Below the pieces are notes generated by a model, which was not told where the DNA came from, ran no database searches, and worked only from the letters and a program-made list of their open reading frames with translations. A stretch of DNA of 64,000 nucleotides from the NCBI RefSeq assembly GCF_947502895.1, contig NZ_CANNBM010000005.1:62001-126000 (forward strand), written 5' to 3'. Positions 17,128 to 25,349 of this stretch are shown piece after piece; the stretch's first letter is position 1; each line of letters starts with the position of its first letter. Origin of the DNA: an uncultured Sulfitobacter sp. (lineage in GTDB: Bacteria; Pseudomonadota; Alphaproteobacteria; Rhodobacterales; Rhodobacteraceae). A program made the position numbers and the translations under genes.

Positions 17128-18168
17128 TCACGTAGGTTTAACCTTGATCCTGTTGCGGTGACCGTAGGGGGATTCGCCGTAGCGTGTTTTGAAATGGCGT
17201 GAAAACACGTTGTCAGAGTTGAAACCCGCGGCCATGGAAACTTCCATCACACTCATGTTCGTCTCCATAAGCAGCGTTCTTGCCCGATCCAACCGGATGT
17301 TGCGATAGGTTTGCGCAGGGGCCTCATTCAGTAGGTGTTTGAACTGACGCTCTATCTGGCGGCGCGAAATTCCCGCGTGTTCGGCCAGTTCATTAAGAGT
17401 GAGAGGCGTCTCGATGTTGTCATACATCGCACGCAACACAGCTAGAACGCGCGGGTTTCGAGAGCTGATAGCCTTTGCAATGGATGACCTCTGTTCACTG
17501 CGCACCGTGATGTCAGGCCCATTCAGACACATATCCGAGACAGCGATCGCAAAGTCTTCGCCGTAGTCCGCAGCAATCAGCGAGATCATCATTTCGGTAG
17601 CTGCAGCGCCACCTCCACAGGTCAAAAGGTCACCGTCCCGTTCAAATCGCTGCGGGGTCGGGGCCAGATCAGGAAAGGCTTCGTTGAAGCCAGGCTGGTT
17701 TTCCCAATGCAGGGTAAACTTTTTACCAGTCAAAAGCCCCGCACGGGCAAGCGTCGCAGCACCCGTACAGATGCCACCAAATCTGCCACCAAATCGCGCG
17801 TGGTGGCGCACATTGCCGAGAACTGTATCGGATGCTGCGTTCGTGCCGTTGTTACCCGAACATACAAAAAGATATGTGTCCGAGTTCAGATCACCAAGGC
17901 CCGCATGTACTCCGACATCGACGCCCGAAGACGATGATACCGGTGCTCCGTCATCTGAATAGACCAACCAGCCATAGAGTGGCTTTTGGGCTAACTGGTT
18001 CGCAATGCGCAGTGGATCAAGAGCGGCACTAAAGGCAAGTAAGGTGAACTGTGGCAGTAGTAAAAAGCCAAACCATCTGGTTTCTTTAGAATTCTTGACG
18101 GGATAACTAAATGCACCCGCAGGTACGAGGTCAGGCCTTGCAGATGATTTACCGGCGGCGGTATTCAA
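17128..18168 (-). CDS. GlxA-family (DJ-1/PfpI + AraC) transcriptional regulator
   Basis: A 346-residue regulator with an N-terminal class I amidotransferase-like domain (about residues 30-200, with GGRFGGICTGAATLARAG containing the vestigial nucleophile elbow) and a C-terminal AraC-type pair of helix-turn-helices (LTLNELAEHAGISRRQIERQFKHLL, then AAGFNSDNVFSRHFKTRYGESP). Characterised relatives GbdR, CdhR, SouR and ArgR control glycine betaine, carnitine, sarcosine and arginine use. It is the last gene of the minus-strand hut/oxygenase run (10 bp after the PhyH gene) and faces the creatinase, so a methylated amino compound is a likely effector. Confidence 0.93.
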   Translation of the reverse strand: MNTAAGKSSARPDLVPAGAFSYPVKNSKETRWFGFLLLPQFTLLAFSAALDPLRIANQLAQKPLYGWLVYSDDGAPVSSSSGVDVGVHAGLGDLNSDTYLFVCSGNNGTNAASDTVLGNVRHHARFGGRFGGICTGAATLARAGLLTGKKFTLHWENQPGFNEAFPDLAPTPQRFERDGDLLTCGGGAAATEMMISLIAADYGEDFAIAVSDMCLNGPDITVRSEQRSSIAKAISSRNPRVLAVLRAMYDNIETPLTLNELAEHAGISRRQIERQFKHLLNEAPAQTYRNIRLDRARTLLMETNMSVMEVSMAAGFNSDNVFSRHFKTRYGESPYGHRNRIKVKPT

Positions 18169-18178
18169 GTTTCACCCC

Positions 18179-18982
18179 TTAGCCTGTGCTATCCAACAAC
18201 ATCGGGAACCAATCTGTGCGCAAGCGCTGGCCAGCGGTCATGTCGTGGCCTGGGAAGGGCGGCGAAGTGGGGCCAGGGCGTTCGACATAGCGGGCATCAT
18301 CACCCAAAAGCCGCAGCGAAAAAGCACGGCGCCGCGTGCCGGCTTCATTCCCGCGTGCGCCGTGCAGTGTTTTGTAGTTGAAAGCCACCGCATCGCCCGG
18401 TTCCATCTCGTATTCGCGGATGTCCATCTCCATCGCGTCAGGGTCGGGAACCTGCATATAGTCGTCATCGTTTGGATAAAAGCTGGTCTCGGCCAACCAA
18501 CGCGTTGGCAAAACAGGCTTTTCCCAGCGGTGTGATCCTGCGACACAACGCAACGACGCATTGCGCACGGGGTCAAGTGGAGACCAAAAGCTGACTGTCT
18601 GCTCTCCTTCAACGAAGTAATATGGGCTGTCTTGATGCCACGGAGTCGGCTTGGATGTTCCTGGCTCTTTGACGAGCACATGATCGTGGAACATCTGCAC
18701 GGTATTGGATTGCATCAGGTCTGCGGCAACCGCCGCGGCAGGTGAGGCTTTGATTGCCGCCTCAAATTCGGGAATGCGCGTCCAGTTGCAGTAGTCATCG
18801 AAAAATCGCCCGCCTTCGCCTTCTTTGAGGTTTTCAGCCGCATAAGGGCCTGGCTCGGCCATGTTGCGCTCCACGCCTGCGCGCAGCAGCTCGACCTGAT
18901 CTTTGAACAGACCTTTTATCAAAACAACGCCATCGCGGGTGTAGGCATCGATGTGATCTTGGGTCAGGAGAGGGTGTGTCAT
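18179..18982 (-). CDS. Phytanoyl-CoA dioxygenase (PhyH) family Fe(II)/2-oxoglutarate enzyme
   Basis: A 267-residue non-haem iron dioxygenase of the PhyH family. The facial triad is visible: H116 and D118 in TPWHQDSPYYF and the distal H207 in TLHGARGN, followed by an arginine-rich stretch (TRRRAFSLRLLG) that supplies the 2-oxoglutarate anchor. Family members hydroxylate or demethylate small molecules such as phytanoyl-CoA, ectoine and alkyl compounds. It lies 41 bp downstream of the Rieske oxygenase and 10 bp upstream of the GlxA-type regulator. This makes it part of the extended hut operon; it is not a known histidine-pathway enzyme. Confidence 0.9.
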   Translation of the reverse strand: MTHPLLTQDHIDAYTRDGVVLIKGLFKDQVELLRAGVERNMAEPGPYAAENLKEGEGGRFFDDYCNWTRIPEFEAAIKASPAAAVAADLMQSNTVQMFHDHVLVKEPGTSKPTPWHQDSPYYFVEGEQTVSFWSPLDPVRNASLRCVAGSHRWEKPVLPTRWLAETSFYPNDDDYMQVPDPDAMEMDIREYEMEPGDAVAFNYKTLHGARGNEAGTRRRAFSLRLLGDDARYVERPGPTSPPFPGHDMTAGQRLRTDWFPMLLDSTG

Positions 18983-19022
18983 TTTAAAAGCCTTTTGCGT
19001 GGATTGTCTTGGTTGATCTAGC

Positions 19023-20063
19023 CTATTCGGCCATCTGTTGATCGACCTGTTGTTCTTCGTTGATCATCGCTTGGAGCTGCCGGCGGAACCGAAGTTGGCC
19101 TCCATCAATCGGCAGATCAATATGGGGAGAAGACTTGTTTGCCATGCCCTTCTGCACCTCGTTCAGAACATCACGGTCCTCTTCAAAGGCATGCTGAACG
19201 TCTTCTGACATCATTTGGGACATGGCCTCATCATTGGGACGGATATTGCGCAACTGGAACCAGTAATAGCGGGTTTGCCCTTCGTTCGTGGGCGTCATAA
19301 AGTTATAGCTGTCCATGATGAATGTCTTCTCGTGAAGTGGTCCATCAGGCCCGCCCGTGCCAGCAGGTGTAAACACGGCTTTAATCAATGCATGGGATGG
19401 AAAGCGGACTTCGTAGTGTTGCAGGCGGTCGCAATTACCTTCGAATTCGACGACCTTTTTGTAGAACGGGGCAGGTTCGTGATCCATCATCCAGCGGTGC
19501 ACAATCACACCATCATCGGTCTTTTTGATCCGTAGTGGTGTGTCTTTGGTGGCGGCAGCGGCAAAGCTGCTTTGATGCACCCATGCGACATGGGTCGGGT
19601 CCAGCAGATTGTCGCACATGAGCAAATAGTTGCAGTCCAGCTCCATTGCGGCACCGCGGTTGATACCCCATGCAGGGTTATCGTAATTCTCGATCTCGAA
19701 GATGTCAGAGGGGTCAGCCAGCGCAGGATTGCCCATCCAGATCCAGACCAACCCGTATTTTTCGTGCAACGGATAGGCGTGAACTTTGGCATTGGATGGG
19801 ATGCCGCCCGAACCAGGGGCCCAGACACACTGGCCGACACAGTTGAATGTCAGACCATGATAGCCACATTCGACAGTGTCGCCTTTAATGCGGCCCTTGG
19901 ACAAGGGCAGCTTGCGATGCGGGCACGCATCCTCCAGTGCCACCAGATCGCCGCTTTCTGTGCGATAGACACAGACCTTTTCTCCCAAAACAATAATCTG
20001 TTGCAGGTCACGGGTAATCTCGTGGTCCCATGCGGCCACATACCAAGCGTTCTTCAAAAACAT
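19023..20063 (-). CDS. Rieske non-haem iron oxygenase, VanA-like
   Basis: A 346-residue oxygenase component. The Rieske 2Fe-2S site is C47-x-H49 (DACPHRK) and C66-x2-H69 (ECGYHG). The mononuclear iron site is in DNLLDPTHVAWVH (D155, H158, H163). Length and layout match the VanA/CntA/NdmA-like alpha-only group, whose members mainly O- or N-demethylate. It starts 17 bp after hutU on the same strand and is followed by the PhyH gene. No cognate reductase is present in the window. From position I infer demethylation or hydroxylation of a histidine-derived compound such as N-methylhistidine or an imidazole betaine; this is not shown by sequence. Confidence 0.92.
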   Translation of the reverse strand: MFLKNAWYVAAWDHEITRDLQQIIVLGEKVCVYRTESGDLVALEDACPHRKLPLSKGRIKGDTVECGYHGLTFNCVGQCVWAPGSGGIPSNAKVHAYPLHEKYGLVWIWMGNPALADPSDIFEIENYDNPAWGINRGAAMELDCNYLLMCDNLLDPTHVAWVHQSSFAAAATKDTPLRIKKTDDGVIVHRWMMDHEPAPFYKKVVEFEGNCDRLQHYEVRFPSHALIKAVFTPAGTGGPDGPLHEKTFIMDSYNFMTPTNEGQTRYYWFQLRNIRPNDEAMSQMMSEDVQHAFEEDRDVLNEVQKGMANKSSPHIDLPIDGGQLRFRRQLQAMINEEQQVDQQMAE

Positions 20064-20080
20064 ATGCGTCTTCCTTTGGT

Positions 20081-21751
20081 CTAGCGGCCCAAGATGCCAG
20101 GCAAATTCAAGCCTTTTTCGCGCGCGCAGTCCAGGGCTTCCTCATATCCTGCATCTGCGTGCCGCATGACACCAGTTGCGGGATCATTCCACAGGACATT
20201 CTTGATCCGTCGATCTGCATCCTCAGTTCCATCGCAACAAATGACCATGCCCGAATGCTGGGAAAATCCCATGCCGACGCCGCCGCCGTGGTGCAGCGAC
20301 ACCCAAGTTGCACCACCAGCCACGTTCAGCATGGCGTTTAGCAATGGCCAGTCGGACACAGCGTCAGAGCCGTCTTTCATGCTTTCGGTCTCGCGGTTGG
20401 GGGAGGCCACGGAGCCGCTGTCGAGATGGTCACGCCCGATCACAACAGGAGCGGAAAGCTCACCCGTGCGGACCATTTCGTTGAAGGCAAGCCCCAGCTT
20501 GTCACGCAGGCCAAGACCGACCCAGCAAATGCGGGCGGGTAGGCCCTGAAATTCGATCCGCTCACGCGCCATGTCCAGCCAGTTGTGCAGATGCGGGTCG
20601 TCGATCAGTTCTTTGACCTTCGCATCCGTTTTGTAGATGTCTTCGGGATCGCCGGACAAAGCACACCAGCGGAACGGGCCAACGCCACGGCAAAACAGCG
20701 GACGAATGTAGGCAGGCACAAAACCAGGGAAATCAAAGGCGTTCTCAAGGCCTTCTTCCTGCGCCACTTGGCGGATGTTGTTGCCGTAATCGAGGGTCGG
20801 TACACCATCGTTCCAGAAATCAACCATTGCTTTGACTTGTACCTTCATCGACGCGCGGGCGGCTTTTTCCACCGCTTTAGGGTCTGATTCTTGCTTGGCG
20901 CGCCATTCGGCCACGGTCCAACCTTGGGGCAGATAGCCATGGATGGGATCATGTGCAGACGTCTGGTCGGTGACCATATCGGGCTTCACGCCGCGCTTGA
21001 CCAACTCGGGGAAGACATCCGCCGCATTCCCGATCAGAGCAACTGATTTTGCTTCACCCGCTTTCGTCCATTTATCTATCATGGCCAAAGCATCGTCGAG
21101 CGAATGGGTTTTCTCGTCAACATAACGGGTGCGCAGCCGGAAATCGGCGCGTGTTTCGTCGCATTCGACAGCCAAACAACAGGCTCCGGCCATTACCGCC
21201 GCAAGCGGCTGCGCGCCGCCCATGCCACCCAGACCGCCTGTCAGGATCCAGCGGCCCTTGAGGTTGCCTTCGTAATGCTGGCGGCCTGCTTCCATGAAGG
21301 TCTCATAAGTGCCTTGAACGATGCCTTGCGTGCCAATGTAAATCCACGATCCCGCGGTCATCTGGCCGTACATCGCAAGGCCTTTTTTATCGAGCTCGTT
21401 GAAGTGATCCCAATTGGCCCAATGCGGCACGAGATTCGAGTTTGCGATCAAAACGCGGGGCGCGTCTTTGTGGGTGTTGAATACGCCCACAGGCTTGCCC
21501 GATTGCACCAGCAGCGTTTGCGTGTCCTCAAGGTCCTTGAGCGCGGCAACAATGGCGTCAAAGTCTTCCCATGTGCGTGCTGCACGGCCGATGCCGCCAT
21601 ACACGACCAGTTCATGCGGGTTCTCGGCCACATCGGGGTGCAGGTTGTTCATCAGCATGCGCATCGGCGCCTCGGTGAGCCAGCTTTTGGCTGTGATCTC
21701 ACTCCCTGTCGGAGGGTAGATGTCGCGGAGGTTGTGGCGGGAGTTGGTCAT
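20081..21751 (-). CDS. hutU: Urocanate hydratase
   Basis: Second step of histidine utilisation: urocanate to 4-imidazolone-5-propionate, with tightly bound NAD. The 556-residue length fits. Diagnostic blocks include NLVPHWANWDHFNELDKKGL, YGQMTAGSWIYIGTQGIVQG, GGLGGMGGAQPLAA, DQTSAHDPIHGYLP, LDSGSVASPNRETE and VSLHHGGGVGMGFSQHSG. I start at the ATG at 21751, with GGAG 7 nt upstream; the open frame continues to 21997 but that part overlaps hutG. The ATG overlaps the hutG stop (ATGA at 21748-21751), indicating coupled translation. Confidence 0.97.
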   Translation of the reverse strand: MTNSRHNLRDIYPPTGSEITAKSWLTEAPMRMLMNNLHPDVAENPHELVVYGGIGRAARTWEDFDAIVAALKDLEDTQTLLVQSGKPVGVFNTHKDAPRVLIANSNLVPHWANWDHFNELDKKGLAMYGQMTAGSWIYIGTQGIVQGTYETFMEAGRQHYEGNLKGRWILTGGLGGMGGAQPLAAVMAGACCLAVECDETRADFRLRTRYVDEKTHSLDDALAMIDKWTKAGEAKSVALIGNAADVFPELVKRGVKPDMVTDQTSAHDPIHGYLPQGWTVAEWRAKQESDPKAVEKAARASMKVQVKAMVDFWNDGVPTLDYGNNIRQVAQEEGLENAFDFPGFVPAYIRPLFCRGVGPFRWCALSGDPEDIYKTDAKVKELIDDPHLHNWLDMARERIEFQGLPARICWVGLGLRDKLGLAFNEMVRTGELSAPVVIGRDHLDSGSVASPNRETESMKDGSDAVSDWPLLNAMLNVAGGATWVSLHHGGGVGMGFSQHSGMVICCDGTEDADRRIKNVLWNDPATGVMRHADAGYEEALDCAREKGLNLPGILGR

Positions 21752-22545
21752 GTAAGATCTCCATTCAGGGCGATATGTGCAAGTTTGCCAAGCAGTCGTG
21801 ATAAGGGGCGGCGCAAGCGGGTGGCTTTTATGTCGTCGTATGTCCAAGGCTGGCTTTCGGACGTGAGGTAGGTGGATTGTGCCAGTTCCATCTGGATGGC
21901 GTGGATACCTGTATCGGGCTTGCCATAATGGCGCGTGGTCCAGCCGCCTTTGAAGCGACCATTCAGGACCGTGGTATAACTCTCTTCTGCGCGGCACAGC
22001 CCATAGGTCGCGGTTTCAATGGCACGGTCGCATGTTGAACCAAGGTTTGTACCAATATTAAAATCCGGCAGGGTGCCTTCGAACAGATATGGGATTTTGC
22101 TTCGGATCGAGTGGCAATCATACAAGATTGCGATGCCGTGGATCGCTTTTACCCGCGTCAGCTCGTCTCGGAGAGCGGCATGATAGGATGCGTGGAATTT
22201 GCGCCGACGGTCTTCAATCTCGGCGTCGGTTGGCGGCGTCTCCCAGATATCGACGCCATCAAAATCCGTCAGCGGCACCAGCGTTGTGGTGTTCTGGCCA
22301 GGATACAGGCTGCCGCCCTGCGGGTCACGATTGGCGTCGATTACATAGCGATGAAAATTGGCAGTCACTGTGGTCGCTTCAGCCAGCACCCCGTTATAGA
22401 GTTTATCAATGTGCCAGTCGGTATCAGCCAGCTTGCGACCATTTTCGTTTAGCTTGTCGGCGATTTCCTCTGGCACGTAGGTTCCAGTGTGAGGGAGCCC
22501 AAACACGATAGGGCCAGTGCCTTGTACTACGCTGACCGGCGTCAT
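21748..22545 (-). CDS. hutG: N-formylglutamate deformylase
   Basis: Last step of the HutF-type histidine pathway: N-formyl-L-glutamate to glutamate plus formate. The 265-residue zinc-dependent hydrolase carries FGLPHTGTYVPEE, DTDWHIDKLY, VIDANRDPQGGSLYPGQNTT and LYDCHSIRSKIP, all typical of the family (not the agmatinase-like HutG). It overlaps hutH (stop/start at 22542-22545) and hutU by 4 nt each. Its presence with hutF at 25350 establishes the five-step route that releases formate rather than formamide. Confidence 0.95.
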   Translation of the reverse strand: MTPVSVVQGTGPIVFGLPHTGTYVPEEIADKLNENGRKLADTDWHIDKLYNGVLAEATTVTANFHRYVIDANRDPQGGSLYPGQNTTTLVPLTDFDGVDIWETPPTDAEIEDRRRKFHASYHAALRDELTRVKAIHGIAILYDCHSIRSKIPYLFEGTLPDFNIGTNLGSTCDRAIETATYGLCRAEESYTTVLNGRFKGGWTTRHYGKPDTGIHAIQMELAQSTYLTSESQPWTYDDIKATRLRRPLSRLLGKLAHIALNGDLT

Positions 22546-24083
22546 TCTGCATGGCCTTTGACAAATGCGGGCAGGTCGGCGGAGGCGGCGAGCGCACCTG
22601 TTTCGACCAAAGAAGCAGCGGCTTCGATAGAAGGTGCCATATAGCGGTCCTCAACAATTGTTGGCACCTTCGCGCGCAGAATGGCCATAGCAGTTTTCAA
22701 AGCATCACTGGTTTGCATTGGCCTGCGAAACTCAATGCCTTGAACTGCGCACATTGCCTCGACGCCCAGTATCACATTGAGGTTCGCGTTCATTCGCAAT
22801 AGCCGCCGCGCGGCATGTGCTGCCATGCTGACATGGTCTTCTTGATTGGCTGATGTTGGCGTGCTGTCGGTCGTGCAGGGATTGGCGAGATGCTTGTTCT
22901 CGCTCATCAACGCTGCGGTCGTGACTTCGGCAATCATCAGGCCGGAGTTCAGACCAGGATCAGGTGTCAGGAAAGGCGGCAGATCGAAGCTGAGCGTCGG
23001 GTCCACCATCAACGCCACGCGGCGCTGCGCAATAGCCCCCAGCTCGGAGACTGCAACCGCAATCTGGTCGGCGGCAAAGCCCACAGGCTCGGCGTGAAAG
23101 TTGCCACCTGACACGATCAGATTATCGTCGACCAGAACGAGTGGGTTGTCGGTCACGGCGTTGGCTTCGATCTCAAGTGTGCGGCCTGCAAAATGCAGTA
23201 GGTCCATCGCGGCACCTGTCACTTGGGGTTGGCAGCGGATGCAGTAGGGGTCTTGGACGCGGGTGTCGCCATCCACATGGCTTTCGCGGATTTCGGACCC
23301 TTGCATAAGGGCGCGTTGTGCGCGGGCTACGGCAATCTGGCCAGCGTGACCACGCAGTGTATGGATCGCGTCCTGCAATGGGGCTGTGGAGCCCATGATT
23401 GCATCCGTGGATAACGCACAAGTCAGCACGCAAGTGGCGGCATTGCGCCAAGCACCCCATAGCCCAACCAGCGCGCAGGCAGTCGAAAACTGTGTCCCGT
23501 TGATCAATGCAAGGCCTTCTTTTGCACCCAGAACAATCGGCGTAATGCCCGCTTTGCCCAATGCCTCGCCCGCTGGCATGCGAACGCCCTCAAATGTAGC
23601 CTCGCCTTCGCCTATCATTGCGGCGGCCATATGCGCGAGCGGGGCCAGATCGCCAGACGCCCCGACGGAACCCTGGCTTGGGATCACGGGGGTTACGCCC
23701 TTTGCGAGCATGTCTTGGAGTATTTCGACTGTGGTCATGGCAACGCCAGAAGCGCCGCGCCCCAGTGACAAGAGTTTGAGAACCATCATTAACCGAGTGG
23801 TAGGCGCGTCTAACGGCTCCCCGACACCGCAGCAATGCGACAGTATCAGGTTGCGCTGAAGCGTTGCTACATCCTTGGCTTCGATCTTGACGCTGGCAAG
23901 TTTGCCAAAGCCGGTGTTGACGCCGTAGACAGCCGTGTCGCCAGCAGCAGCCTTTGCCACAAGCGCTTGGGCGGCTTTGATGCCATCATGAGAAGAGGGA
24001 TGCAGCACAACAGCGTAGCTGTTCGCCCAGATATCTTGTAGCTGAGCCAGCGTCGCAGCACCTGGTGTGAGTGTGATTGTCAT
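22542..24083 (-). CDS. hutH: Histidine ammonia-lyase
   Basis: Converts L-histidine to trans-urocanate and ammonia. The 513-residue protein carries the Ala-Ser-Gly triad that cyclises to the MIO electrophile at A142-S143-G144 (SVGASGDLAPLAH), exactly as in the Pseudomonas enzyme. Also present are YGVNTGFGKL, GVGEPL and DSTPTSANQEDHVSM. I start at the ATG at 24083, with AAGGGG upstream; the open frame runs to 24287 but those codons lie inside hutI. It overlaps hutI and hutG by 4 nt each. Confidence 0.97.
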   Translation of the reverse strand: MTITLTPGAATLAQLQDIWANSYAVVLHPSSHDGIKAAQALVAKAAAGDTAVYGVNTGFGKLASVKIEAKDVATLQRNLILSHCCGVGEPLDAPTTRLMMVLKLLSLGRGASGVAMTTVEILQDMLAKGVTPVIPSQGSVGASGDLAPLAHMAAAMIGEGEATFEGVRMPAGEALGKAGITPIVLGAKEGLALINGTQFSTACALVGLWGAWRNAATCVLTCALSTDAIMGSTAPLQDAIHTLRGHAGQIAVARAQRALMQGSEIRESHVDGDTRVQDPYCIRCQPQVTGAAMDLLHFAGRTLEIEANAVTDNPLVLVDDNLIVSGGNFHAEPVGFAADQIAVAVSELGAIAQRRVALMVDPTLSFDLPPFLTPDPGLNSGLMIAEVTTAALMSENKHLANPCTTDSTPTSANQEDHVSMAAHAARRLLRMNANLNVILGVEAMCAVQGIEFRRPMQTSDALKTAMAILRAKVPTIVEDRYMAPSIEAAASLVETGALAASADLPAFVKGHAE

Positions 24084-25273
24084 AGCGACCCCTTGAAGAT
24101 GCGTTTGTGAAGTGGATTGAACCCGATGCGGTAAGCCAGCTCGGCTGGGTGTGTCACATCCCAGATGCACAGATCGGCACGGGCATTCGGAATAATCCGG
24201 CCGCGATCCAAAGAACCCAATGCTGATGCGGCGTGAGCGGTGAATCCCAAGAGAGCTTCTAGCGGGGTCATTCTGAACAATGTGCAAGCCATGTTCATAG
24301 CAAGCAAAGGCGACGATAGAGGTGAGGAACCGGGGTTGCAGTCGGTCGCAAGAGCCATCGGCACGTTGTTTTTGCGAAACGCCTCGATCGGGGGCGCTTG
24401 GGTTTCGCGCAATGTATAGAAGGCACCCGGTAGGACAACGGCCACTGTGCCAGACTTCGCAAGAGCGCGGGCGTCCAGCTCGGTGGCATATTCAACATGA
24501 TCAGCGCTGAGTGCATTATACTTTGCAGCCAACTGGGTGCCACCTGTGTTCGATAATTGCTCCGCATGGAGCTTTACTGGCAGGCCAAGTTCACCCGCGA
24601 CATCAAACACGCGTGAAATCTGCGTGGTATCAAACGCAATCCCCTCACAAAATCCATCGACAACATCGACCAGTCCTTCGGCATGTGCCGCCCGAAGGGT
24701 GGGAATACAGACCTCATCAATATAGGCGTCGGGCCTGCCGCTGAATTCTGGCGGTGTTGCATGCGCGCCCAGAAAGCTGGTGTGAACGTCAATATCTCGA
24801 ACCTGCCCGATCTGGCGGGCAACCCGTAGCATTTTCAACTCGGTCTCAAGATCCAGACCATAGCCGCTTTTGATCTCGATAAGCGTGACACCTTCGGCAA
24901 TCATTGCATCGACGCGGGGCAGCGTGTTTTCAAGCAACACTTCGATTGATGCCTCGCGTGTGGCGCGAACAGTTGAGTTGATGCCGCCGCCGGACCGAGA
25001 AACCTCTTCATAGCTTGCGCCGTTAAGACGCTGTTCAAACTCTGCAGCGCGGTTGCCGCCAAAAACAACATGCGTATGACAGTCTATTAATGCCGGGGTT
25101 ACCAACCTGTCGTTCAAATCATGGACTGGACCTGAGAGGTAGATATCAGGAACGCAATCAGCAGACCCTACCCAGACAATCTTCTCGCCCTCTATCGCGA
25201 CAGCTCCTTGGGCGATCAAACCAAAGTTCTTGTCGTCTGCAAGGGTAACGACCTGCGCATTTGTAAGAAGCAT
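24080..25273 (-). CDS. hutI: Imidazolonepropionase
   Basis: Opens 4-imidazolone-5-propionate to N-formimino-L-glutamate; an amidohydrolase with one metal. Metal ligands H66 and H68 are in ALIDCHTHVVFGGNR, with VKLHAEQLSNTGGTQLAA and ATDCNPGSSP further on. 397 residues from the ATG at 25273, the normal length. It is the first gene of the minus-strand hut operon, and its 5' region holds the 20-bp palindrome shared with hutF. Confidence 0.96.
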   Translation of the reverse strand: MLLTNAQVVTLADDKNFGLIAQGAVAIEGEKIVWVGSADCVPDIYLSGPVHDLNDRLVTPALIDCHTHVVFGGNRAAEFEQRLNGASYEEVSRSGGGINSTVRATREASIEVLLENTLPRVDAMIAEGVTLIEIKSGYGLDLETELKMLRVARQIGQVRDIDVHTSFLGAHATPPEFSGRPDAYIDEVCIPTLRAAHAEGLVDVVDGFCEGIAFDTTQISRVFDVAGELGLPVKLHAEQLSNTGGTQLAAKYNALSADHVEYATELDARALAKSGTVAVVLPGAFYTLRETQAPPIEAFRKNNVPMALATDCNPGSSPLSSPLLAMNMACTLFRMTPLEALLGFTAHAASALGSLDRGRIIPNARADLCIWDVTHPAELAYRIGFNPLHKRIFKGSL

Positions 25274-25308
25274 GATTTGCCTGACTTGTTTATATTCACT
25301 CTTAATGC

Positions 25309-25328
25309 TTTTATGTATGCACATAAAA
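25309..25328. promoter_or_regulatory. Candidate HutC operator, 20-bp palindrome
   Basis: TTTTATGT-ATGC-ACATAAAA, a perfect 8-bp inverted repeat around a 4-bp spacer, sits midway between the divergent starts of hutI (25273) and hutF (25350). HutC is a GntR/HutC-type repressor whose sites are symmetric T/A-rich sequences with a GTAT/ATAC-like core, so this is the natural candidate. Its position would let one repressor close both promoters. Confidence 0.7.
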
Positions 25329-25349
25329 TTTTGTCAAGTGGAGTGAACA

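Noticed and set aside
16912..17202. 96-codon plus-strand frame downstream of creatinase
   Set aside because: Some protein-like stretches, but no recognisable family and no clear ribosome site, and its 3' part overlaps the conserved C terminus of the regulator on the other strand.
21104..21871. 255-codon plus-strand frame across hutU/hutG
   Set aside because: Antisense to two well-conserved enzymes with no motif of its own.
21752..21997. N-terminal extension of hutU
   Set aside because: The 82 extra codons overlap hutG and resemble no urocanate hydratase; the ATG at 21751 has a proper ribosome site.
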